This document shows positions 43,593 to 52,743 of a stretch of 64,000 nt of DNA, in pieces. The DNA lies in contig CALFNG010000256.1 in assembly GCA_937902985.1 (NCBI GenBank), forward strand, positions 1-64,000. The letters run 5' to 3'. Position 1 is the stretch's first letter; the number at the start of each line of letters is the position of its first letter. The notes under the pieces were generated by a model. It was not told the origin of the DNA. It did no database searches and saw only the letters and a program-made list of their open reading frames with translations. A program made the translations under genes and the position numbers. The stretch comes from an uncultured Myxococcales bacterium (GTDB lineage: Bacteria > Myxococcota_A > Polyangia > Polyangiales > Polyangiaceae).

Positions 43593-44558
43593 ATGGCAGT
43601 CCTCACCCCGATGAACGACCACGACGCGCGCGAACTCCTCGCGCATTACGGCCTCGGGCCGCCCCGAGCGCTCGTCGGCCTCACCGCGGGAAGCGTGAAC
43701 TCGAACTTCGCGATCGATCTCGACGGACGCCGCCTTTTCCTGCGGGTCTATGAAGAGCGCGACCGGCGCGGCGCCGTCTCCGAGACCGCGATGGTCGAGC
43801 GGCTCGCGGGCGCGGGCGTCCCCACCCCGGCGCCGCTGCGACGCATCGACGGGGGGCTCGTGTCGGACATGCGCGGCAAACCGGCGGCGCTCTTTCCGTG
43901 GCGCCCGGGCGCGATGCGCTGCCAGGCCAGCGTGACCGTCGACGACGTCTTGCAGCTCGGCGAAGCGCTGGCGCGCGTCCACGTGGCGGGGGCCACGGAG
44001 GTCCGCGACGAGAGCCGCTTTCGCTACGAGGACCTCGACGCCCGGCTCGACCGCATCGCGGCGAGCGGCGACGCGCGCTTCGCGCCGAGGGTCCCGACGC
44101 TGCGGGACGCTCTGGCGACCGCGCACGCGGCGCGCGATATCGGGCTGCCGCGGGGGCTCATTCACGGCGACCTGTTCCGCGACAACGTGCTCTGGGAGGG
44201 CCCGCGGCTCGCCGCCCTGCTCGACTTCGAGAGCGCTTCGGACGGAACCTTCGCCTACGATCTCATGGTGACCGCCCTGGCCTGGTGCGTGGGCGACGAC
44301 CTCGACGTCCGCCTCGCCCGGGCCCTTCGTGAGGGGTACGAGCGTGTCCGACCCCTCACCCTCCGGGAGCGCGAGGGGCTCGCTTCCGAAGGTGCGTTCG
44401 CGGCGCTCCGCTTCGCCGTCACGCGCATCACAGACTTCGCGATGCGCGCGCCGTCGGGCGGCCCTCCGCCGGCCAAGAACTGGCGCCGCTTCATGATGCG
44501 CTTCGATAAGCTTCGCTCGCTTGGCTCGGCCGGCTTGCGCGACGTGCTCGGCGACTGA
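43593..44558 (+). CDS. thrB: ThrB-like homoserine kinase / APH-family phosphotransferase
   Basis: The APH-type fold is shown by GSVNSNFAIDLDGRRLFLRVYEE (nucleotide lobe), the catalytic loop GLIHGDLFRDNVLWEG and LAALLDFESASDGTFAYDLMVTALAWC. The beginning (ELLAHYGLGPPRALVGLTAGSVNSNFAI) is typical of the ThrB-type homoserine kinase used by many proteobacteria in threonine synthesis. Length is 321 aa. A related choline/aminoglycoside-type kinase cannot be fully excluded. It ends 34 bp before the SEC-C gene. Confidence 0.85.
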   Translation: MAVLTPMNDHDARELLAHYGLGPPRALVGLTAGSVNSNFAIDLDGRRLFLRVYEERDRRGAVSETAMVERLAGAGVPTPAPLRRIDGGLVSDMRGKPAALFPWRPGAMRCQASVTVDDVLQLGEALARVHVAGATEVRDESRFRYEDLDARLDRIAASGDARFAPRVPTLRDALATAHAARDIGLPRGLIHGDLFRDNVLWEGPRLAALLDFESASDGTFAYDLMVTALAWCVGDDLDVRLARALREGYERVRPLTLREREGLASEGAFAALRFAVTRITDFAMRAPSGGPPPAKNWRRFMMRFDKLRSLGSAGLRDVLGD

Positions 44559-44592
44559 ACCACCGGCGGAGACCACGGGAGCACCCCCCGAG

Positions 44593-45978
44593 ATGGGCCA
44601 CGACGAGCACTTCCTCGAGCGCCTCGACCGGGTTCACCGGGACCAGGTGGAGCTCGCGCTCGGCCTCTATCGGGACCACGAGCTCGTCCGGGCCATCCTT
44701 TCGGACGCGCGCCTGCCGCCCGACGCCGAGCGGGTCGCGCTGGCCCTCGAAGACGGTGGCGGCGGCCCGCACGTGGTGGTCGCGCGCAACGGCGCGTTCG
44801 TCACGTGCCTCGGCGAGGGGATGAGCACGGGCTCGCTCCCGATCATCTCGCGCGCCCACCTCGAGGGGCTCGCGGTCAAGACGGAGCGCGTCCGCGAGGG
44901 CCTCGCCCTAGCTCGCAAGCGGGGAGTGAACGAGTCGCAGCTCCTCGAGCGCCTCGAGCAGGCCGGCCCGGCGGTGTCCCGCGAAGACTTCGTGAGCGCC
45001 TCCGCGCTGCTCGGCCCCGCGGTGCCGTTGCTCACCGGGATCTACGTCTCGTGGGCGCAGGCGCTCGAAGAGATCTTTCCGCTCCTGCACTCGTCGCGCA
45101 CCTGGGCTCCGGCGATCCGGAAGCGCTCGGAGGAGTCCATCGCGCGCGGCGCGTGGGCGATGGCCCACTCGGCCATGGTCCTCGTCAACTCCGCGACGCG
45201 CGAGTGGGTGCGCGAGTGGGCCGAGCTCCCGGCGCACGAGAACCTCTCGCCCTGGTCGTTCCTGACGATGACGTCCGCGTTCCCGTTCGTCATTCGCGCG
45301 GCCTGGCTGGCGGGGCGGCTCGGAAAGCCGATGATTCACTCGTACAAGACGCGCTTCACGAAGGCGATCAACTCGATTGACCTGCGCGAGGCGGGATGGG
45401 GGCTCGCGTGCATGGGCCTCCGACACGCGTCGCTTCGCGCCGAGGCCTTTCGCGCGCTGCAGGCGCCGGTCGCTTCCGGCGGATCCGGGCGCGAGGCGTG
45501 GGTCGACCAGGGCTACACGTACTTCGCGGAGATCGCGCGCATCCTCGAGGCGAAGGAAGACGAGCTCCGCGCCGAGGGCAATCAGCTCGGGCGCGACTTC
45601 GTGCTCGTGCGCACCGACTGGCTACCCGAGACGTCGCGTTACAGCTTCAGGAAGCGCGAGCGGGTGCCGGATGACCTGGTGCTGCCGGGCCTCTTCGACG
45701 GGTGGCACGACGCGAACAACGGAGAGCGGAGCGCCGACCTCATGCTGCTCGGGGTCGTGGCGGCGGCTCGAGCCCGGGCCGAAGACTTCTACTTCCCCGC
45801 GTCGATGCTCCACGCGATCGGGCCGCCGGACCTGGCGGTCGACGGCGAGTCGATGGTCAAGATGCGGCGCAAGCTCCAGGGGATCTCGAACACGGTGCGT
45901 CACGGCGAGCGCCCCGGTCGAAACGACCCGTGTCCGTGCGGCGGCGGCAAGAAATACAAGAAGTGCCACGGCCGCTGA
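44593..45978 (+). CDS. SEC-C zinc-motif protein of unknown function
   Basis: The last 20 residues are RPGRNDPCPCGGGKKYKKCH, the SEC-C zinc-binding motif known from the SecA C-terminus. The preceding 440 residues are mostly helical and unrecognised, without signal or membrane segments. ATG 44593 with GGAG upstream is preferred over the track TTG 44521. It converges with the dynamin-like gene with only 3 bp between stops. A chaperone- or ribosome-linked adaptor role is one possibility, based only on the SEC-C tail. Confidence 0.75.
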   Translation: MGHDEHFLERLDRVHRDQVELALGLYRDHELVRAILSDARLPPDAERVALALEDGGGGPHVVVARNGAFVTCLGEGMSTGSLPIISRAHLEGLAVKTERVREGLALARKRGVNESQLLERLEQAGPAVSREDFVSASALLGPAVPLLTGIYVSWAQALEEIFPLLHSSRTWAPAIRKRSEESIARGAWAMAHSAMVLVNSATREWVREWAELPAHENLSPWSFLTMTSAFPFVIRAAWLAGRLGKPMIHSYKTRFTKAINSIDLREAGWGLACMGLRHASLRAEAFRALQAPVASGGSGREAWVDQGYTYFAEIARILEAKEDELRAEGNQLGRDFVLVRTDWLPETSRYSFRKRERVPDDLVLPGLFDGWHDANNGERSADLMLLGVVAAARARAEDFYFPASMLHAIGPPDLAVDGESMVKMRRKLQGISNTVRHGERPGRNDPCPCGGGKKYKKCHGR

Positions 45979-45981
45979 CGG

Positions 45982-47814
45982 TCACGACGCGGCGGCGGGC
46001 GTCTCGTCGGCGACGCGCAGGCGCCCCAGCGGCGTCCGCAGCTCGGCCCGCAGCTTCTCGAGATTCGCGGCCACCCTGGCCAGCGCCGCGGCCTGGCCCT
46101 CGACCGCCGCCCTGGTCGTCGCTTCGTCTTCGTTGCCCGAGCCGCGCGCGTCTCTTGCGGCGCGCAGGACCTCGACCACCTCGCGGTGCAGCTCTTGCCC
46201 GGCGCTCACCACCCAGGCGTCGAGCTTCTTCGCGAAGTCTTCGATCATCTCGTCGAGCTTGGGGGCGACCTTCTTCGCCGTCTCGCGCATGGCCTCGGGG
46301 CCGAGTTCGTTCGCCCGCTTCTTGAACTCTTCGTGGATCTTGCCGCGGGCGAACATCGCGAAGATCGCCGGCCCCGCCACGGCGAGGACGCCCCCGACCA
46401 TCAGGTTCACGGCCATCAGCGCGACCCCGCCGAACATCAGGGCCACGACGCCGACGTCGTACTTGATGGTGTCGATCCGGACGTCGAGCCGCGTCGCGTC
46501 GTTCCCCAGGAGCGTCGCCACGCGGCGCGCGTCGTCCTGCGCGTCTTCGCGAACGAGCGCGATCGTCTTTTCGCCGAGCTGCTCGAGCTTGGTCGCGATC
46601 TCCTTCGTCTCGGCCTCGGCCCACTGCTTGAACGCGTCTTCGAGGAAGGCGGGGAGGAATTGCTTGAGCTCTTGAGCCTTGGCCGATTCGATGACGTTCG
46701 GGAGCTGCCGGCAGATGTCGTCGACGAAGCGGTCGAGATCCTTCCGGGCCCCCGTCTTGATCGCGCCGACCTCTTCGCGGATCTGCACGCGCCGCTGCTC
46801 GATGCTGCCCGACTTGCCTGCGAGGTCTTTTTCGAGGGCCTCGATGCGACGGTCGATCTGCTCGCCGTTCATCATGATGCTTCGCCGCCGCGCGTCGACC
46901 CCTTTGGAGAGGAGCTGCGCGACGCCGAGCCCCTCGCCGAGCGCGTTGTCGAGGAGGATTCGCCCTCGCTCTTCGGCGAGGAATCGCGTCAGGTGGGCGA
47001 TGAGCTCGGGGAGGCCGCTCCCGGGCGTGTTCGGGCCGTCGCCGCTCAGCGCCGCCTCGGCGCTCACCGGAAAGACCACGGGGTCCTTCACGAGCGCCGA
47101 CAGGTGATGCTTCGCGTACGCGAGGGCCTCGGCCTGCTCGTCGGCCGAAAGGAGGTCCCACTTGGTGATGACGAAGATGATCTTGTCGCGCGACGCCTTG
47201 AGGAGCTTGTCGTTGAGGAAGACGCGCTCGCTCTCCTTCAGGATCTGCCCCGCGTCGAGGAGGAAGAGCACGGCGTCGGCGCGCGGAATGTAGCTGTACG
47301 TGATGTCCGCGCGCTGGAGGGAGAGGTCGTTCACGCCGGGTGTGTCGACGAGGAGAATGCGCTCGCTGAGGAGCGGGGCGGGGTAGCCGATCTCGAGGTG
47401 ATCGACGTCGTCGGTCGCCGCGCCGCCAACGGCGAAGCGCTTGGCCTCGTCGAAGGGAATCGGGCGGCGGTCGCCGTTGGGCGCGACCACGAACGCTTCG
47501 GGCTGCGCCGCCCACCGAATGTGGTGGATCGTCGCGGTGGTCGGCGTGACGCCGACGGGGAGCGCGTGCTTGCCGAGCAGCGCGTTCACGAACGTGGTCT
47601 TGCCGTGGTTGAACTCGCCCACGACCACGAGGTGAAATCGATCCTCGACGAGCTTCTTCACGAGCTCGCGATCGACCCGCTCGCGCAGGCTCTTCGTCCC
47701 GAGGGACGTGGCGATGTCGCCGAGCCCCTGCAGCGCGCCGACGATCTCGTCGCGCTTCGTGAAGAACGCATCGAGCGCGGGCCTGGCGGCGCCGGTCTGA
47801 CCGTTTGCGGACAT
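45982..47814 (-). CDS. Bacterial dynamin-like GTPase
   Basis: The GTPase domain has G1 VVVGEFNHGKTTFVNALLG, the switch threonine in VTPTTATIHHI, G3 LLVDTPGVND and G4 VITKWD. The stalk is long and helical. A hydrophobic pair near residues 460-500 (VGVVALMFGGVALMAVNLMVGGVLAVAGPAIFAMFA) could be the membrane-inserting paddle. Dynamin-like proteins remodel or protect membranes. The start is ATG 47814, giving 610 aa; it overlaps the stop of the M48 peptidase gene by one base (TGATG), so the two are translationally coupled. Confidence 0.9.
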   Translation of the reverse strand: MSANGQTGAARPALDAFFTKRDEIVGALQGLGDIATSLGTKSLRERVDRELVKKLVEDRFHLVVVGEFNHGKTTFVNALLGKHALPVGVTPTTATIHHIRWAAQPEAFVVAPNGDRRPIPFDEAKRFAVGGAATDDVDHLEIGYPAPLLSERILLVDTPGVNDLSLQRADITYSYIPRADAVLFLLDAGQILKESERVFLNDKLLKASRDKIIFVITKWDLLSADEQAEALAYAKHHLSALVKDPVVFPVSAEAALSGDGPNTPGSGLPELIAHLTRFLAEERGRILLDNALGEGLGVAQLLSKGVDARRRSIMMNGEQIDRRIEALEKDLAGKSGSIEQRRVQIREEVGAIKTGARKDLDRFVDDICRQLPNVIESAKAQELKQFLPAFLEDAFKQWAEAETKEIATKLEQLGEKTIALVREDAQDDARRVATLLGNDATRLDVRIDTIKYDVGVVALMFGGVALMAVNLMVGGVLAVAGPAIFAMFARGKIHEEFKKRANELGPEAMRETAKKVAPKLDEMIEDFAKKLDAWVVSAGQELHREVVEVLRAARDARGSGNEDEATTRAAVEGQAAALARVAANLEKLRAELRTPLGRLRVADETPAAAS

Positions 47815-48719
47815 CAAGCGTCTCCCTTGAGGAGCGACGCGACGCGTTCGTCGACCTCGGTCATCGTGAGGCCCGGCCGCTGCCCGAGCTCGGCGACGCC
47901 GACCGCCTCGCGAAAGAGCTGGCTCTCGCCGAACACCCGCATGGCGAGGACGCGCTTGGGCAGCCAGGGGTGGGTGGCGAAGACTTCCAGGTACCTGCCG
48001 ATGCCGTGGCTGCCCTCTTCGTGTTGCTCGAGGAACGCGTCGAGGTTGAATTCTTCGTAGAGCTTCCGCGACCCGACCGCGAGCTTGGTGATGGCGCGCT
48101 CCGCGGCGTGCTGATCGCGGCTGACGAGCATGCCGGCGCGGTCGCAGGTGATCTCGGCGCGGCGCGACCACGTCCGGAGCGCGACGAGCGCCGGCTGCAG
48201 GATCCAGGGCACGAACATTCCCGCCATGTACGTGAGGTAGTGGAGCGCGGTCAGGTAGGAGACGTGCGAGTTGTGGATGTGACCGCACTCGTGCCCGATG
48301 ACGGTGAGGAGCTCCTCGTCCGTGTACTGATCGACCAGCGCCGAGTGCACCATGATGAACGAGTCGTCGTTCGTTCCCAGCGTCCCGGCGTTGAAGACGG
48401 GGCTGTTCACGACGAAGACCTGCGGCATCGTGATCTGGAGCGTGTCGCACGCCGTCTTCGTGATCCGGTGGATCCGGGAGAACTGCCGGTCGCTCACCTT
48501 GACGGCGTGGCCGAGGAGCTGATGCTTCCCCAGCTGCTTGAAGAGGCGCACGCTCGCCTCGACCGCCAGAGCCACCGGTTTGGTGTTCTCGAATGCGATG
48601 CGCGACTGGCGATCGAACGAGTAGGTGTACTCGTGCCCGGTCGCCAGGGCTCCGCCGGAGCGTTCGGCCTTCTTTCGGGCAACGAAGGCATCGAAATCGA
48701 GGTTGGGTGCTTGCGCCAT
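47814..48719 (-). CDS. M48 family metallopeptidase
   Basis: The zinc motif is HECGH (TVIGHECGHIHNSH) with the third ligand Glu in RRAEITCDRAG. A hydrophobic stretch follows the HExxH (YLTALHYLTYMAGMFVPWILQPALVAL). The start ATG 48719 gives 301 aa; the track extension to 48821 is not conserved-looking. Most M48 members are membrane proteases for quality control. Coupling to a dynamin-like GTPase suggests both act on the same membrane process, which is inference. Confidence 0.92.
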   Translation of the reverse strand: MAQAPNLDFDAFVARKKAERSGGALATGHEYTYSFDRQSRIAFENTKPVALAVEASVRLFKQLGKHQLLGHAVKVSDRQFSRIHRITKTACDTLQITMPQVFVVNSPVFNAGTLGTNDDSFIMVHSALVDQYTDEELLTVIGHECGHIHNSHVSYLTALHYLTYMAGMFVPWILQPALVALRTWSRRAEITCDRAGMLVSRDQHAAERAITKLAVGSRKLYEEFNLDAFLEQHEEGSHGIGRYLEVFATHPWLPKRVLAMRVFGESQLFREAVGVAELGQRPGLTMTEVDERVASLLKGDA

Positions 48720-48822
48720 GTCGTTTCTGAGGCTCCGTACCTCAGAGCCTAAGCACCTGGGCTTCGATCCGCAATTCGCGGCGTATCGCGGCGTCGGCGC
48801 GCCCGATTCGTTCGGAGGCACT

Positions 48823-49974
48823 TCACTGACTTTTCAGGCCGCCCGTGACGAAGCGCGTGCCGGTCGGCGCTGGCAGAAGCGCGCCCGAGGCCACGACGAC
48901 GACCCCCGCGGCGAGGGCCACGCCCGCGCCCGCGAGGGCCCAGCTGGCCCACGCCGGCCAGCGGTGTGCGCCGGTCTTGGCACCTTCGACCGCCGGCGCG
49001 GGAGGAACGCGCGTCCACGCGGGCGCGACGGGCCCGTCGGCGAAGGGACCGCAGACGTCGGCCTCGCACTGCGCGACGCGAACCGTGCCCGGCTCCTTGC
49101 CCGCTGCCACGGCGAGCCACGAGGGGCAGGCGACGGCCCCCGCGTTCACGGACGGCACCGCGGTGCCCGCGGCCGGCGCGATAGCGCCGACGCTACCGAT
49201 CGTGCCGGCCACCCCACCGGCGACCCCACCGCCAACCGTCGCATGTCCGAGATCGGCCAGGGAGCAAGGCACGATCGTGGGCGCGTCGATCACGATGCTC
49301 GAGCTCCCCGCGGCGAGCTCGAGCCACCCGGCCCAGACCGGCGCGCCATCGGCCGTGACGACCAGCACGTGGGGACCCGCGATCGTGACGACGGAGACGA
49401 AGGAGCGAGTCGTGCCGCGCCGCGTCTCGGCGGTTGCCTGCAGCGCGCGCTCGATGGGGCGCCCGTCGAGCCGCGCCGCGTCGTCTCCGGGGAGCGAGAG
49501 CGAGACGGTCACGGGCACCGCGCCTGCGGACGGACCTGCGGCTGCGACCTCCCCGATTCCCGCCACGCGCCCGCCGTCGAGCGCCTCGGCGCGGAGCCAC
49601 GCGCGCTCCGAGGCTTCGATGTCCTCGGGAGGCACTCGCCGCCAGCGCGTCGCGCGCGCGCGCTCGACCTCCGCCATGAGCCACGCCGATTGTGGAAGCT
49701 CCGGGTGGGCGCGGAGCAGCGCCTCGGCCGCGGCCGTCGCGCGCTCGACGCCCTCGCCGTCGCGCGCGGCGATTGCGTCGCGCGCGCGGTCGAGCAGGTC
49801 TTCGATCGAATCGGCCTTCGCGAGGTCGACGGCGATCGCCGCCGGGTGCCTCTCGGCCGGCGGCGCCACCGCCAAGCCGCGCGTCCGGGCCCAGCTCGAC
49901 AGCGCTCGAAGCTCCGCGGCGCCCGGCGGCTCCGGCGAGATCCAGACGAACGTCACGGGAGCCTCTCCGATCAC
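48823..49974 (-). CDS. Hypothetical protein with C-terminal membrane segment
   Basis: The protein is 383 aa. Residues 60-130 look like helical repeats (TPR-like: ARDAIAARDGEGVERATAAAEALLRAHPELPQSAWLMAEVERARA). The middle is beta-rich with VPVTVSLSLPGDDAARLDGRPIE, and one hydrophobic segment near the end (WASWALAGAGVALAAGVVVVASGALL) should anchor it. The GTG start overlaps the stop of the Bcp gene (GTGA). The function is unknown; a cytoplasmic or periplasmic sensor anchored at the tail is possible. Confidence 0.7.
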   Translation of the reverse strand: MIGEAPVTFVWISPEPPGAAELRALSSWARTRGLAVAPPAERHPAAIAVDLAKADSIEDLLDRARDAIAARDGEGVERATAAAEALLRAHPELPQSAWLMAEVERARATRWRRVPPEDIEASERAWLRAEALDGGRVAGIGEVAAAGPSAGAVPVTVSLSLPGDDAARLDGRPIERALQATAETRRGTTRSFVSVVTIAGPHVLVVTADGAPVWAGWLELAAGSSSIVIDAPTIVPCSLADLGHATVGGGVAGGVAGTIGSVGAIAPAAGTAVPSVNAGAVACPSWLAVAAGKEPGTVRVAQCEADVCGPFADGPVAPAWTRVPPAPAVEGAKTGAHRWPAWASWALAGAGVALAAGVVVVASGALLPAPTGTRFVTGGLKSQ

Positions 49975-50513
49975 GGCCGCGCTTTCTTCTTCGCCTTCGG
50001 TGCCGCCGGCTTCTTGCCCGCGCCGGCCGCGTCAAGCTCGCGGATGGCGTCGATGACCGCGTCGGCGTGCCCGTCGACCTTCACGCTCCTCCAGATCCGG
50101 GCGAGCGCCCCGTCGGGCGCGATGAGGAACGTCGACCGAAGGGTGCCTTCGATCTCCTTTCCGTACATCATCTTCTTGCCCCACGCCCCGTACGCCTTGT
50201 GCGCGACAAGGTCGGGGTCGCTGAGGAGCGGGAACCCGATCTTGATCTTGTCGCGGAACGAGCCGTGGCTCTTCACGGAGTCTTTCGACACGCCGACCAC
50301 AGCCGCGCCGAGCTTGCGAAGACGAGGGAGCGCGGCCGTGAAATCCTGGGCTTCGCGCGTGCAGCCGGGCGTATTGTCCCGCGGATAGAAGTAGAGAACG
50401 AGCCACTTGCCCTCGAAGTCGCCGAGCGCCTTGGGCCCCTCGGCGCCCCCGGCGTCGCTCTCGAGGGCGAACTCCGGCGCCGCTGCGCCTACAAGAGGGG
50501 TGATGGCGGTCAT
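49971..50513 (-). CDS. bcp: Peroxiredoxin, BCP type, without the usual resolving cysteine
   Basis: Bcp/PrxQ reduces hydroperoxides. The peroxidatic site is LYFYPRDNTPGCTREAQDF; the resolving cysteine that normally lies five residues on (GCTxEACxF) is Gln here, so it would act as a 1-Cys enzyme. Other family blocks are VGVSKDSVKSHGSFRDK and ERTLRSTFLI-like EGTLRSTFLIAPDG. The C-terminus is Lys/Ala-rich (KKPAAPKAKKKARP). ATG 50513 (180 aa) is preferred. It is coupled to the unknown gene that follows and divergent from the MglA-like gene. Confidence 0.92.
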   Translation of the reverse strand: MTAITPLVGAAAPEFALESDAGGAEGPKALGDFEGKWLVLYFYPRDNTPGCTREAQDFTAALPRLRKLGAAVVGVSKDSVKSHGSFRDKIKIGFPLLSDPDLVAHKAYGAWGKKMMYGKEIEGTLRSTFLIAPDGALARIWRSVKVDGHADAVIDAIRELDAAGAGKKPAAPKAKKKARP

Positions 50514-50572
50514 GCGGGAGAGTCTACTGCCCATGGCGCAGTCCGAAAAGATTGGCGAGTATTGGAGGCTCC

Positions 50573-51319
50573 GTGCAGATCAATTTCGGCGGCCGCGAGA
50601 TCGCCCTCAAGCTCGTTTACTACGGCCCCGCCCTCAGCGGGAAGACGACCAACCTGCGGTCGCTTCACCAGCTGACGACCGAGGGCGCGCGCGGGCGCCT
50701 CATGACGCTCGAGACCAAAGACGACCGCACCCTCTTCTTCGACATGCTGCCTCTCGCCCTTCGCGCCGAGGGCGCGCGAGGCGCCCCTTCGACTGGGATG
50801 ACGCTCCGGATCAAGATCTTCACCGTGCCGGGGCAGATCCTCCACGCGTCGACCCGCCGGCTCGTCTTGCAGGGGGCCGATGGCGTCGCCTTCATCGCCG
50901 ACTCGCAGATCAGCGAGACGGAGCACAACGCGGCGTCGTTCTTCGACCTGCGCCAGAACCTCAAAGAGATGAGCTTGAACATCAAGGCGCTGCCGCTCGT
51001 CATTCAGTTCAACAAGCGGGACCTCGAGCGCGTCCGCCCCGACCAGGAGCTCGCGGTGCTCGCGAGCCGTGGCCGCGAGCCGGTCTTCAAGGCCAGCGCG
51101 GTGAACGGTCAGGGCGTCCTCGAGACGTTCTTCGGCCTCTTGCACCAGACGTGGGCCAAGCTCGACGGCGAGCACCAGATCGCCAAGATGATCGGCGTGC
51201 CGTCCGACCAGCTCCTGCCGATGGCCGCGCGCCAGCTCGGGATCAAGACCGACGTGCAGACGCTCCTCGCGTCGTGCGTCGGCGGCGCCCTCGTTCGCGC
51301 CCCGCAGGTGACCCCGTGA
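50573..51319 (+). CDS. MglA-like small GTPase
   Basis: The GTG at 50573, five bases after GGAGG, gives MQINFGGREIALKLVYYGPALSGKTTNL. This closely follows MglA, the Ras-like switch that sets polarity in gliding myxobacteria. Walker A is YYGPALSGKTT, with DRTLFFDMLP in switch I, VPGQ in switch II and QFNKRDL for guanine recognition. At 248 aa it is about 50 longer than classical MglA, with an extra C-terminal region. No MglB/roadblock partner is adjacent. It overlaps the PocR kinase gene (GTGA), so the two probably work together. Confidence 0.9.
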   Translation: MQINFGGREIALKLVYYGPALSGKTTNLRSLHQLTTEGARGRLMTLETKDDRTLFFDMLPLALRAEGARGAPSTGMTLRIKIFTVPGQILHASTRRLVLQGADGVAFIADSQISETEHNAASFFDLRQNLKEMSLNIKALPLVIQFNKRDLERVRPDQELAVLASRGREPVFKASAVNGQGVLETFFGLLHQTWAKLDGEHQIAKMIGVPSDQLLPMAARQLGIKTDVQTLLASCVGGALVRAPQVTP

Positions 51320-52743
51320 CCGCGCAAGCGCCGGACGTCAGCGTCGACGACCTGCTCCTCGACGGCAGGATCAGCCTCGAAGACATGGTCGACCGCGACG
51401 CGCTCGACGAGCTCTGTCGGAGCTTCGCGTCGCTCTTCGGAATCTCCGTACGGATCTACTCGAAGGAGGGCGCGCTCGTCGCAGACACGGCGGGCGAGCA
51501 AGAGCTCTGCGTGTACGTGAACACGACCACCGATGGGCGGCGGGCGTGTTCGTCGACGGTCGCCGCCGTGCGCTCGCGAGACGCCGGGCCTTCGGGCGAC
51601 GTGATGCACCCGTGCTTCACGGGCGCCGCGTATCGCATCATCGCGCTCGAGTACGACGGCCGGGTCGTCGGCCGCCTGATCGTGGGGCCGTTCCTGCCAG
51701 CGAACGTGACCGACGCCCCGGCCACGCTCCTCGACATTCCGGGCATCGCCACGGAGCGCGCGGCGACCCTGCTCGCCAAGATGCCGCGCGCGAAGCTCGA
51801 GACGGTCACCCGGATCGCCGCGCACCTCAAGGCGTCACTCGACCTCATCTTGTTCAGCGGCCACAAGGCCTTCGTGACGAGCAAGATGCACCTCATGAGC
51901 GTGCGCGAGAGCTATCGCCAGCTCGAAGAGAAGACGGCGCGGCTCCAGGAGGCGTTCGATCGCCTGAAGGAGCTCGATCGGCTCAAGAGCAATTTCCTCG
52001 CGACCGTCAGCCACGAGCTCCGCACGCCGCTCACCTCGATCATCGGCTACAGCGAGATGCTCGGCGAGGGGTTCGCCGGGCAGCTCACCGCCGAGCAGCT
52101 CGACTTCGTGAAGACCATTCACGGCAAAGGCGATCAGCTCCTGTCGCTCATCATGAGTCTGCTCGACCTGAGCAAGCTCGAGAGCGGCACGATGCGCATG
52201 ACCATGGGAACGATGCGCCTCGAGCCGGTACTGGCCGAAGTGGTCTCCACGCTCGCGCCGACCGCCCGCAAGAAGCGGGTCAAGCTCGCCCTCGCGCCGT
52301 CGGGGCTGCTCGCCGAGCTGCGGGGCGACCCCGAGCGCCTCCGGCAGGTGTTCTTGAACCTGGTCGAGAACGCGATCAAGTTCACCCCGGCAGACGGCAC
52401 GGTGACCTTGAGCGCCGCCATGATCGACGACGACGGCACTTCACCCGACGACGGGAGCGAAGGCGACGACGACTCCGGCCTCGCGCTGCTCGCGCCCGTA
52501 CGGACTCTGGTCGAGGTTCGCGTCGCGGACACCGGCATCGGTATCGCGGCGCGGGAGCGACCGCGCGTCTTCGACCCGTTCTATCAGGTCGACTCGTCGA
52601 GCACGCGCGAGTACGGCGGCACCGGCCTCGGCCTGTCGATCGTGAAGCGCCTCGTCGAGGGGCACGGCGGCTCGATCCGGATCGAAGACAATCGCCCCAC
52701 GGGGACGGTGTTCGCCGTCCGCCTGCCCCAGGCCCCGCCGTGA
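51316..52743 (+). CDS. PocR-domain sensor histidine kinase
   Basis: The N-terminal domain (about 20-200) fits the PocR sensory fold: LDELCRSFASLFGISVRIYSKEGALVADTAGEQELCVYVN...SGDVMHPCFTGAAYRIIALEYDGRVVGRLIVGPF. Such domains bind small hydrocarbon ligands. A short coiled coil leads to HisKA (FLATVSHELRTPLTSIIGYSEML) and a full HATPase (NLVENAIKFTPADG, DTGIGI, GGTGLGLSIVKRLVEGHGG). There is no membrane segment, so it is cytoplasmic. It lies in an overlapping trio between the MglA-like GTPase and thiL. No response regulator is adjacent. Confidence 0.9.
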   Translation: MTAQAPDVSVDDLLLDGRISLEDMVDRDALDELCRSFASLFGISVRIYSKEGALVADTAGEQELCVYVNTTTDGRRACSSTVAAVRSRDAGPSGDVMHPCFTGAAYRIIALEYDGRVVGRLIVGPFLPANVTDAPATLLDIPGIATERAATLLAKMPRAKLETVTRIAAHLKASLDLILFSGHKAFVTSKMHLMSVRESYRQLEEKTARLQEAFDRLKELDRLKSNFLATVSHELRTPLTSIIGYSEMLGEGFAGQLTAEQLDFVKTIHGKGDQLLSLIMSLLDLSKLESGTMRMTMGTMRLEPVLAEVVSTLAPTARKKRVKLALAPSGLLAELRGDPERLRQVFLNLVENAIKFTPADGTVTLSAAMIDDDGTSPDDGSEGDDDSGLALLAPVRTLVEVRVADTGIGIAARERPRVFDPFYQVDSSSTREYGGTGLGLSIVKRLVEGHGGSIRIEDNRPTGTVFAVRLPQAPP

